Below, in pieces: positions 1-5,797 of a DNA stretch of 13,196 nucleotides; position 1 is the first letter of the stretch, and each line of letters begins with the position of its first letter. The stretch is from Erysipelotrichaceae bacterium (GTDB lineage: Bacteria; Bacillota_I; Bacilli_A; Erysipelotrichales; Erysipelotrichaceae), in contig JAFOMB010000223.1 in the NCBI GenBank assembly GCA_017419065.1, forward strand, positions 1 to 13,196, read 5' to 3'. Both the position numbers and the translations under genes were made by a program. Under the pieces are notes generated by a model. That model did no database searches. It worked only from the letters and a program-made list of their open reading frames with translations, and had not been told where the DNA came from.

Positions 1-138
1 GTCGACTACGAACTCAACAGCCGCTGCCATTCCGAAGCAGAGATCTCCTTACCGGAATCCAAGGTCAAAGTCTTCGTCGTTCCGACAAACGAAGAACTCG
101 CCATCATCCGCGATACCTACCGTATCCTGAATAAGTAA
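1..138 (+). CDS. ackA: Acetate kinase, C-terminal end (partial)
   Basis: This is an open frame from the left edge to a TAA at 136-138, giving 45 residues of a protein whose start lies outside the window. The C-terminal pattern SKVKVFVVPTNEELAIIRDT followed by a short tail is characteristic of bacterial acetate kinase, which normally ends in a KVxVxPTxEExxIARDT-like segment. The enzyme interconverts acetyl phosphate plus ADP with acetate plus ATP in the cytosol, the substrate-level phosphorylation step of mixed-acid fermentation. None of the catalytic residues are in view, so identity rests on the tail alone. Its stop overlaps the next start by one base (TAATG), so the two genes are probably co-transcribed and translationally coupled. 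Confidence 0.85.
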   Translation, partial: VDYELNSRCHSEAEISLPESKVKVFVVPTNEELAIIRDTYRILNK

Positions 139-1079
139 TGAAATACGAGGAGCTTTTACACAGTATACAGTCCTATGAAAAGATCACCGTCTTCCGCCAT
201 CTCTCACCGGATGGGGATGCGGTCTTTTCTCAGGCAGCTCTGGCCATTTTCCTGAAGGAGAACTTCCCGGAGAAGAAGGTGAAACAGTGCGGCCTGCAGT
301 CTTTCGACCTGTACGACAACTGTGAAAAAGTCTCCTCTTCTTTTATCAAAGATTCTCTGGCCATCATCCTGGACTGCGGAAGCACTTCCAGGATCGATGA
401 TGAACGCTACAGTACAGCGGATAAGATCATCAAGATCGATCATCATCCGGACCTGGAGAAATACGCTGATCTGAACTACACAGATACTTCAGCATCCTCC
501 ACATCGGAGATCCTGACAGATATCCTGTTCTCCAGGGCATTCAAAGGCTATCAGATCAGCGAAGAAGTCTGCCGTCTTCTCTACGGCGGCATCCTCACCG
601 ATTCCCTGAACTTCACGACTTCCAATTCCACTTCAAAGACACTGGAGAGGGCTTCCAGGCTCGTCTCCCATGGCGGCTTCCACATGTCGGATGTCGCGGA
701 GTGGGTCTTTGAAAGAGATCTCGGAGAGTTCCAGAAGCTCAATCTGTTTACTTCCTTTTTCAAGGTAAACGGAAAGCACGGACATGTCCTGCTGGGAAAG
801 AAAGAACTCAAGAAGATCGGTTTCGATCACAGAGACGCCAAAAACAACATCACGCAGTTCGGCAACATCCGGGAACTGAATGTCTGGTCGGTATTCGCCT
901 ATAACGAGAAAGAGGGGACTTATGAAGTCTCTCTGCGCTCAAAGAGGAATTACCCGATCAACGGTTTCGCCGTCGAGTATGGGGGAGGGGGGCACCCGAA
1001 TGCTGCAGGTATCAAAGGGCTTTCTCTGAGACAATGCCGTGAACTTATCGATAAACTCGATGCTTATTCGATACAATGA
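138..1079 (+). CDS. nrnA: DHH/DHHA1 phosphoesterase, NrnA-type oligoribonuclease / pAp phosphatase
   Basis: A 313-residue protein, the usual length for NrnA. The N-terminal DHH domain shows the metal-binding motifs in order: HLSPDGDA (His21, Asp25, Asp27), ILDCGS (Asp79), IDHHPD (Asp101-His102-His103) and GILTDSLNF (Asp155). The C-terminal DHHA1 domain carries GGGGHPNAAG at 282-291, the substrate-binding glycine loop. In the family this is a Mn-dependent cytosolic enzyme that degrades very short RNA oligonucleotides (nanoRNA, including pGpG or pApA in some species) and dephosphorylates 3'-phosphoadenosine 5'-phosphate. The precise substrate preference cannot be read from sequence. The start overlaps the ackA stop by one base and has no clear SD site, so translation probably depends on ribosomes finishing ackA. 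A hairpin terminator follows directly. Confidence 0.88.
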   Translation: MKYEELLHSIQSYEKITVFRHLSPDGDAVFSQAALAIFLKENFPEKKVKQCGLQSFDLYDNCEKVSSSFIKDSLAIILDCGSTSRIDDERYSTADKIIKIDHHPDLEKYADLNYTDTSASSTSEILTDILFSRAFKGYQISEEVCRLLYGGILTDSLNFTTSNSTSKTLERASRLVSHGGFHMSDVAEWVFERDLGEFQKLNLFTSFFKVNGKHGHVLLGKKELKKIGFDHRDAKNNITQFGNIRELNVWSVFAYNEKEGTYEVSLRSKRNYPINGFAVEYGGGGHPNAAGIKGLSLRQCRELIDKLDAYSIQ

Positions 1080-1086
1080 TCAAATC

Positions 1087-1110
1087 AGCCCTATAAATAG
1101 GGCTTTTTTT
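1087..1110 (+). terminator. Intrinsic terminator after nrnA
   Basis: The stem AGCCCTA / TAGGGCT (loop TAAA) is followed at once by a run of seven to eight T residues. It begins 8 bases after the nrnA stop codon and separates the ackA-nrnA unit from the hup promoter just downstream. This is a textbook rho-independent terminator for the + strand. Confidence 0.88.
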
Positions 1111-1112
1111 AG

Positions 1113-1155
1113 TTGTATTGCCATTCTGTATATCCTATAATAAAGATATAGGAGG
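1113..1155 (+). promoter_or_regulatory. hup promoter and ribosome binding site
   Basis: A perfect sigma-A -10 box TATAAT lies at 1136-1141. Seventeen bases upstream is TTGTAT (1113-1118), a weak match to the -35 consensus. The expected start of transcription near 1148 is immediately before AGGAGG (1150-1155), a full SD site 11 bases ahead of the hup ATG. The leader would be only about 19 nucleotides. The -35 box directly abuts the upstream terminator's T tract. Confidence 0.72.
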
Positions 1156-1166
1156 AAATTCAACTA

Positions 1167-1463
1167 ATGGCTACCAAGAAAGTAACATTAAACAAGAAAG
1201 CTTTAACTGAAAAAGTTGCCGAAGCTACTGGCCTGACTAAGAAAGCTTCCAAGGAAACCGTCGATCTCGTCTTTGACGAAATGACAAAGGCTCTGAAGAA
1301 GGGCAACCCGGTCGACATCTCCGGTTTCGGAAAGTTCGAAGTCAAGAAGAGAAAAGCCAGAAAGGGTATCAACCCGGCAACAAAAGAAACCATCAAGATC
1401 CCTGCAACAAAGGTTCCTGGTTTCAAAGCTGCTAAGGCTCTCAAAGACGCCGTTAAGAAATAA
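1167..1463 (+). CDS. hup: HU-family histone-like DNA-binding protein
   Basis: A 98-residue basic protein of HU/IHF type, slightly longer than the usual 90 because of an N-terminal MATKKVT extension. The helical dimerisation part (about 8-50) is followed by DISGFGKFEVKKRKARKG and the beta-arm INPATKETIKIPATKVPGFKA. Pro70 corresponds to the intercalating proline of the RNP arm motif, but the usual Arg before Asn-Pro is Ile here. HU dimers bend and compact chromosomal DNA without strong sequence preference and assist replication and recombination. The gene is a single transcription unit with a strong SD site and its own terminator. Its lysine codons and mild AT shift suit a highly expressed gene. 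IHF is less likely, since this is the only such gene in view and the sequence is closest to HU. Confidence 0.93.
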   Translation: MATKKVTLNKKALTEKVAEATGLTKKASKETVDLVFDEMTKALKKGNPVDISGFGKFEVKKRKARKGINPATKETIKIPATKVPGFKAAKALKDAVKK

Positions 1464-1470
1464 GCGCCAT

Positions 1471-1494
1471 AAGCACTCTGAAAAGGGTGCTTTT
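1471..1494 (+). terminator. Probable intrinsic terminator after hup
   Basis: A 9-bp stem, AAGCACTCT / AGGGTGCTT with one G-U pair, closes a GAAA tetraloop and begins 7 bases after the hup stop. The T tract is short (TTTT then AT-rich DNA), so termination may be incomplete and some read-through into the long non-coding gap is possible. Confidence 0.7.
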
Positions 1495-1512
1495 ATAATG
1501 CATAAGATAATA

Positions 1513-1530
1513 TAGTTGGATATCCAACTA
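1513..1530. repeat. Perfect 18-bp palindrome
   Basis: TAGTTGGATATCCAACTA is its own reverse complement over all 18 bases with no spacer. It lies 50 bases past the hup stop, just after the hup terminator. A perfect unspaced dyad of this length suits a dimeric protein-binding site better than an RNA hairpin, which needs a loop. No promoter is evident beside it, so its role is unknown. Confidence 0.6.
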
Positions 1531-1984
1531 ATAGTGTGTACAGCAATCCAATATCGGCCACAACGATCAGCATGATCATCCAGATCAGCCAATATCAACT
1601 GCAACCAACAAAAATCAATACTGATCATTGATCCAGACAGGACACCACACCAGAAGACAGAAACCGGACATCAGATATCCGAACGAATCATTCGATCCAA
1701 CATTTCCGGATTCAAAGGATCGTGAAAAAACTTCAAAGGTAGCTGATCAACAAATCAGTATAAAAGATGAAGTATCAGGGAAACACAGAAGCTGATATTT
1801 GAAAACGAAATGGATAATCATCCATAAAGAGAAATCTCATTTTAACTGAGAGGCATCGATTATCAGCAGATAAAGTGAAAAGAACTATGAAGCAGCAGAT
1901 ATAGACTGGATACGTTCAATCGAATGATGTAGATCCGGGTAATACGCTTGCTCGAAGCATTCTAATAGGACGATCAGATCAATC

Positions 1985-2013
1985 AAAAAGAGGAGACTAT
2001 GATGATCTCCTCT
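1985..2013 (-). terminator. Intrinsic terminator of the nusB-deoB operon
   Basis: Read on the minus strand, an 8-bp perfect stem AGAGGAGA / TCTCCTCT with a 9-base loop ends in a run of five T residues. It lies about 63 bases beyond the deoB stop codon. The geometry is right for the minus strand only; on the plus strand no T tract follows. It therefore ends the long leftward operon. Confidence 0.85.
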
Positions 2014-2041
2014 CATCTATATCTAAATATATATATAATTG

Positions 2042-2067
2042 CGCATAATGTATGTTATGCGATTTTT
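2042..2067 (+). terminator. Second plus-strand terminator, upstream of the deoB stop
   Basis: The stem CGCATAA / TTATGCG (7 bp, loop TGTATG) is followed by A and then five T residues, reading rightward. It lies between the deoB stop codon and the operon's own minus-strand terminator. Because hup already has a terminator nearly 550 bases upstream, this element implies either hup read-through that must be stopped before deoB, or a separate rightward transcript from the gap. Confidence 0.62.
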
Positions 2068-2075
2068 AGATAGGT

Positions 2076-3260
2076 CTATTTCAGGATATTCTTGAAGGAT
2101 TTCCCGATCGGCGGCAGTTCAACATTGAAGTAATCCGCGACGGTAGCACCGATGCAGGCGAAGCTCTTTTCCGTCATGAGTTCGCCGCCGTAATGATAGC
2201 TCTTGGAGTAGATGAGGACAGGGATCATCTCACGGGTATGGTCGCTCCCCTTCCAGGTCGGGTCATTGCCATGGTCGGCCGTAATGAAGAGGATGTCATC
2301 ATCACGTAAGGTATTAAGCAGCGTTCCGAGTTTCTCATCGAAAGCGACGAGTTCTCTGGCATAGCCGTCCGCATTTCTTCTATGACCCCATTTGGCGTCG
2401 AAGTCAACGAGGTTGACGAAGCAGAGTCCGTTGAAGTCTTCCCTGGCGACTTCGATGGTCTGTTCCATGCCCTGTACCGAGGACTTGGATTTGATGGCTC
2501 TGGTGACGCCTTTCGTGTTGAAGATATCGTTGATCTTGCCGATGGAAATGACGTCGTAGCCGGCTTCTTTCATGCTGTCGAGGACAGTTTTTGCGCTAGG
2601 GTCAACGGCGTAGTCATGACGGTTCGGTGTTCTTTCGAAGTTGTCTTTATTGTCACCGACGAACGGTCTGGCGATGACTCTTCCCACATACCATTCCGGC
2701 TTCATCGTGATCTCTCTGGCGATCTGGCAGGTGCGGTAGATCTCATCGAGGCCGAATTTTCCTTCGTGGGCAGCGATCTGCAGGACAGAGTCAGCAGACG
2801 TATAGATGATCATCTCCCCTGTTTCCAGCTGTCTTTCACCGAGATCTTTAATGATCTCCGTACCGGATGCGGCGTAGTTGCCGATGAACTTATGGCCTGT
2901 CTTTTCTTCCAGCTCATCTATGAGTTCTTTCGGGAAACCGGTATCCGTGAATGTGACGAACGGCTTTGTGGTGAGGACACCCATGATCTCCCAGTGTCCG
3001 GTCATCGTATCCTTGCCGACAGACTGCTCCTTGAGCTTGCCATAGTAAGCGAATGGCCTGTCTGTAGGCGGATTGCCTTCGACGTGTGTAAGATTGCACA
3101 TGCCCAGTTTCCGAAGATTCGGGATCTGATATTTTCCTTCAGTGGCCGAGAAGATGTGAGAGAGCGTATTCGCTCCTTCATCTCCGTATTCGTGTGATGT
3201 TTCTTCGTAACCGACTCCCAGAGAGTCGATGACGACGACAAATATTCTCCTATTTTCCAT
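2076..3260 (-). CDS. deoB: Phosphopentomutase
   Basis: A 394-residue enzyme of the alkaline phosphatase superfamily, matching the normal DeoB length. It interconverts ribose or deoxyribose 1-phosphate and the 5-phosphate, linking nucleoside breakdown to the pentose phosphate pathway in the cytosol. Visible residues are Asp12 in VVVIDSLGVG, the phosphate-carrying Thr85 in GKDTMTGHWE, Asp157 in TSADS, Asp288 and His293 in VDFDAKWGH, Asp329-His330 in TADHGND, and His341 in SDHTREM. Together these form the two-manganese site and the phosphothreonine. Its ATG is preceded by GGAGGT with a 7-base spacer and overlaps the xerD end by 11 bp. It is the last gene of the operon. The xerD-deoB adjacency also occurs in Bacillus (ripX-drm), but no purine nucleoside phosphorylase gene follows here. 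Confidence 0.95.
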   Translation of the reverse strand: MENRRIFVVVIDSLGVGYEETSHEYGDEGANTLSHIFSATEGKYQIPNLRKLGMCNLTHVEGNPPTDRPFAYYGKLKEQSVGKDTMTGHWEIMGVLTTKPFVTFTDTGFPKELIDELEEKTGHKFIGNYAASGTEIIKDLGERQLETGEMIIYTSADSVLQIAAHEGKFGLDEIYRTCQIAREITMKPEWYVGRVIARPFVGDNKDNFERTPNRHDYAVDPSAKTVLDSMKEAGYDVISIGKINDIFNTKGVTRAIKSKSSVQGMEQTIEVAREDFNGLCFVNLVDFDAKWGHRRNADGYARELVAFDEKLGTLLNTLRDDDILFITADHGNDPTWKGSDHTREMIPVLIYSKSYHYGGELMTEKSFACIGATVADYFNVELPPIGKSFKNILK

Positions 3261-4158
3261 GCTTTAGACCTCCGATATTGCTCATGGGATGAGATTTCAT
3301 ATAGGTATTCTTCAATCTGCCGCTTTCGACATGCGTATAGATCTCTGTCGTGGAGATATCGCTGTGACCCAGCAGTTCCTGTATCGTCCTGAGATCCGCG
3401 CCCCCTTCCAGAAGATGAGTAGCGTAGGAATGACGCAGTTTATGCGGTGTGATATGCTTGCGGATCGAAGTCTTCCCTATTACTGATTCTAACATGTTTT
3501 GGATATAACGGGGATAGACCGGGCGCCCTTTCTCATTGAGAAAGAAGCTGTTGTCGTTTGTCTTCTGCCATAAAGGACGGATGTTGTGGAAGTAGATCTT
3601 CATGATGTCCTTCGTTCTGGCCGGGATCGGGATCAGACGCTCCTTGGACCCTTTTCCCAGGATCTTCGCGAAGCCCTCTTCGAGATTGACCTGCGAGATC
3701 TTCAGACTGCAGCACTCGCTGACTCTCAGACCCAGTCCATAGATCGTCTCCAGTAATGCGTGATCGAGGATGTCCTTCGGTTCCTCCGAGAACACCGACA
3801 TGATCTCTTCGATCTCTTCGACGGTACAGTAGACAGGCAGTCTCTTCTCGCCTCTGGTGACCTGGATGTTCTGGGTCGGATCGTGGATATCGTATTTGAA
3901 GTTCAGGAAGCGGTGAAAGTTCCTGACGGATGTCTTCATGCGGTTTTGCGAAGAGGCAGCGTAGTCTTCCTGCAGAGAAAAGACGAAATCCTCGACCAGG
4001 AGTTCGTCTGCCTTTTCGATATCTTCTATCCCCTCTTCCTTCAGATATCCGATGTATTTCTTTAAGTCGCGGGCATAGCTTTTGACGGTGTTTTCCGCCT
4101 TCCCTTCTGAACCGGAAAGAGAAAGCAGATACTCTTTGAGAGCTCTATCCGTTTTCAC
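3250..4158 (-). CDS. xerD: Tyrosine recombinase XerD
   Basis: A site-specific recombinase of 302 residues when started at the GTG at 4156-4158. This start has AGGAG 7 bases upstream and gives the usual XerD length. A longer in-frame ATG at 4221 would add 21 residues lying inside recN and is less likely. An N-terminal SAM-like core-binding domain (about 1-95) precedes the catalytic domain. Catalytic residues are Arg145 (GLGLRVSE), Lys169 (LGKGSKER), His239 and Arg242 (PHKLRHSYATHLL), His265 (LGHSDIS) and the nucleophile Tyr274 (IYTHV). XerD with XerC resolves chromosome dimers at dif under FtsK control. No integrase-type extra domain or att site is nearby, and the gene sits within a housekeeping operon, so this is a chromosomal Xer protein and not a phage integrase. 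XerC versus XerD cannot be fully settled from sequence alone. Confidence 0.88.
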   Translation of the reverse strand: MKTDRALKEYLLSLSGSEGKAENTVKSYARDLKKYIGYLKEEGIEDIEKADELLVEDFVFSLQEDYAASSQNRMKTSVRNFHRFLNFKYDIHDPTQNIQVTRGEKRLPVYCTVEEIEEIMSVFSEEPKDILDHALLETIYGLGLRVSECCSLKISQVNLEEGFAKILGKGSKERLIPIPARTKDIMKIYFHNIRPLWQKTNDNSFFLNEKGRPVYPRYIQNMLESVIGKTSIRKHITPHKLRHSYATHLLEGGADLRTIQELLGHSDISTTEIYTHVESGRLKNTYMKSHPMSNIGGLKHGK

Positions 4159-5797
4159 GGACTCTCTCCTGTGCTTTGGTATAGAGTTCTTCAGCAGCCT
4201 TCTTTGAGGAATCCGAGACATCGCCGCTGATCGAAGCCAGTTCTTCGATGATCTCTTCCCCTTCCAGTTTCTTCACCTTCGTGACGCTTCTGTCCTTTTC
4301 ATCTTCCTTGTAGATGACGTAGTGTGAAGAAGCGCAGGCGGCTACCGGAGAGAGATGGGTGATCGTCAGGACCTGGACATCCCTCGCGATCTTCGCCATC
4401 TTTTCGCCGATCGCAAAGGCGACCTTGCCGGAGACACCGGTATCGATCTCATCGAAGACGACGAGACTGTGACGGGAAAGTGAGGTAAAGACAGTCTTCA
4501 AAGATAACAGGAGTCTCGAGGCTTCGCCTCCGGAGACGACGTTCTTCAGCGGACGCAGATCTTCACCCTTGTTCATGGATACCAGGAATTCGACGTCATC
4601 GATACCGGTTGAAGAGAGTTCTTTCTCATTGATCGAGACAGTAAATCTCGCATTCGGAAGCACGAGGTCCTTACATTCCTTTTCGACCAGAGTCGAGAGT
4701 TCTTTGGCTTTCTTTACCCTCAGCTGATGGATCTCCTGAGCGCACTTCAAAGCCTTCTCTCTGGCCTTGTCCACTTCCTTCTTCTTTTCCAGAAGGATAT
4801 GGTCTCTGTCATTATAGAAGGCGATCTTGGCCTCGTAGTCCCCTTTCAGAGCTAAAAGACCTTTGACATCGGTATTGTGTTTTCTTTTCAGTTTGGAGTA
4901 CAGGAAAAGTCTCTCTTCGATCTCATCGATGGAGAGATCCTCCTCTTCGAAGGATCCGAGGATCTTATCGAGAGAGTCCATCTCCTCTTCCAGTTCATAG
5001 TAGATCTCTTCGATCTTTAAACGGCTCTTTTCTATCCTCTCATCGTCCAGATTCAGGGAGTGCAGCAGGTCATAGAGTTTCTCCTGTATCCCCTCTTCAC
5101 TTCGGTAGAGGTCATGGGCATTATTCAGGACGCTGAGGTACTTCTCGGAGTCCTTGTACATCTTCTCTTTTCTCAGAAGCTCTTCTTCTTCCGACAAAGA
5201 GAGCTTCGCGCTGGTGAGCTCCTCCAGGTCATACTGAAGGAATTCGAGTTCCCGCTGGGAATAGGTGCTGTTCTCCAGTTCGTCATATTCCGAAAGACGG
5301 GCTGTGTAGTCTTTATAGAGGTCTCTGTATTCCTTTAACAGATCGTCTCTTCTGAGGAATCTGTCTAAAAGGACGAGATGGTTTTTCGGCTGATAGAGGT
5401 ACTGGGAATCCCTCTGCGAGTGGATATCCACCTTATCCGCAAAGAGCGATTCCAGGAAGTTCAACGTCACGGTGACATCGTTGACGCGGATGGAGCTGCG
5501 GTTGTCAGCTGAGATGATACGGCGAACGATCAGGTCATCCTCCGCATCGATCTGGGCTTCTTCCAGTTTTTTCTTCAGATCCTCATCCAGTGAGAAAACA
5601 CCTTCGATGAAGGCTTTCTTTTCTCCCTTCCGGATCATCGATGTATCGCTTCTTCCCTTCAAAAGAGAAGACAGAGCGCCTACGACGATGGACTTTCCTG
5701 CCCCGGTCTCGCCGGTAAAGACATTGAAGCCCTCTTCGAAGTCGATCGAGATGTCGTCGATGATCGCGTAGTTGCGGATCGAAAGTGATTTCAGCAT
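4145..5797 (-). CDS. recN: DNA repair protein RecN
   Basis: A 550-residue SMC-like ATPase, close to the usual 550-570. The N-terminal head begins MLKSLSIRNYAIIDDISIDF, with the Walker A motif GETGAGKS at 29-36. A long charged Glu/Lys/Leu-rich coiled coil (about 150-370) follows. The C-terminal head has the ABC signature VSGGEASR (SGGE at 422-425) and Walker B LVVFDE (Asp449-Glu450) with the D-loop IDTGVSG. RecN is recruited early to double-strand breaks and helps hold broken DNA together for RecA-dependent repair. Its ATG overlaps the dxs stop by 7 bp and has a short AAGGA site ahead. Its stop overlaps the xerD GTG by 14 bp. In Bacillus, tlyA and argR separate dxs from recN; here nothing does. 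Confidence 0.95.
   Translation of the reverse strand: MLKSLSIRNYAIIDDISIDFEEGFNVFTGETGAGKSIVVGALSSLLKGRSDTSMIRKGEKKAFIEGVFSLDEDLKKKLEEAQIDAEDDLIVRRIISADNRSSIRVNDVTVTLNFLESLFADKVDIHSQRDSQYLYQPKNHLVLLDRFLRRDDLLKEYRDLYKDYTARLSEYDELENSTYSQRELEFLQYDLEELTSAKLSLSEEEELLRKEKMYKDSEKYLSVLNNAHDLYRSEEGIQEKLYDLLHSLNLDDERIEKSRLKIEEIYYELEEEMDSLDKILGSFEEEDLSIDEIEERLFLYSKLKRKHNTDVKGLLALKGDYEAKIAFYNDRDHILLEKKKEVDKAREKALKCAQEIHQLRVKKAKELSTLVEKECKDLVLPNARFTVSINEKELSSTGIDDVEFLVSMNKGEDLRPLKNVVSGGEASRLLLSLKTVFTSLSRHSLVVFDEIDTGVSGKVAFAIGEKMAKIARDVQVLTITHLSPVAACASSHYVIYKEDEKDRSVTKVKKLEGEEIIEELASISGDVSDSSKKAAEELYTKAQERVRENG

Larger units (their letters stand above)
1495..2041. other. Long non-coding gap with dense small hairpins (possible RNA)
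   Basis: About 550 bases lie between two convergent genes with no reading frame that has a start, an SD site and a protein-like sequence. G+C is about 38% by hand count over 1501-1980, against about 50% in coding DNA, and the + strand is much richer in A than in T. Small inverted repeats occur one after another: 1684-1694, 1743-1758, 1773-1797, 1810-1825, 1829-1838 and 1860-1873. ATCATTCGAT at 1687-1696 is the exact complement of 1919-1928, a possible closing helix around 222 bases. No known RNA family (tmRNA, RNase P, 6S, tRNA) is recognisable, and I found no convincing internal promoter. It could be a structured RNA, a hup 3' extension, or simply unconstrained spacer. Confidence 0.4.

Noticed and set aside
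1494..1530. Promoter at TATAAT 1494-1499 driving an RNA through the palindrome
   Set aside because: The -10 match is good, but it sits in the hup terminator's T tract and the position 17 bases upstream (AAGCAC) is no -35 box and has no TGn extension.
1203..1628. 141-codon minus-strand frame over hup and the gap
   Set aside because: Most of it is antisense to hup. The part in the gap has no SD site and no protein-like pattern.
1535..1632. Short plus-strand frame (GTG start, about 32 codons) in the gap
   Set aside because: No SD site, low-complexity sequence rich in Ile, Gln and Ser, and no sign of a known small protein.
1908..1928. TTCAATC resembling a tRNA T-loop
   Set aside because: The flanking five bases on each side do not pair, and no acceptor stem or anticodon arm surrounds it.
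1565..1980. CRISPR array or tandem repeat in the gap
   Set aside because: Short motifs recur (CAGCAGATA at 1864 and 1893, TTCAAAGG at 1711 and 1732), but there is no repeat unit of constant length and spacing.
2382..3197. 271-codon plus-strand frame opposite deoB
   Set aside because: It lies wholly antisense to deoB, whose catalytic residues are all intact. The translation is a shadow of deoB codon bias with no recognisable domain or SD site.
3250..4158. XerD gene as a phage or island integrase
   Set aside because: Length, motifs and operon position fit a chromosomal Xer recombinase. There is no tRNA target, att repeat or phage gene nearby.
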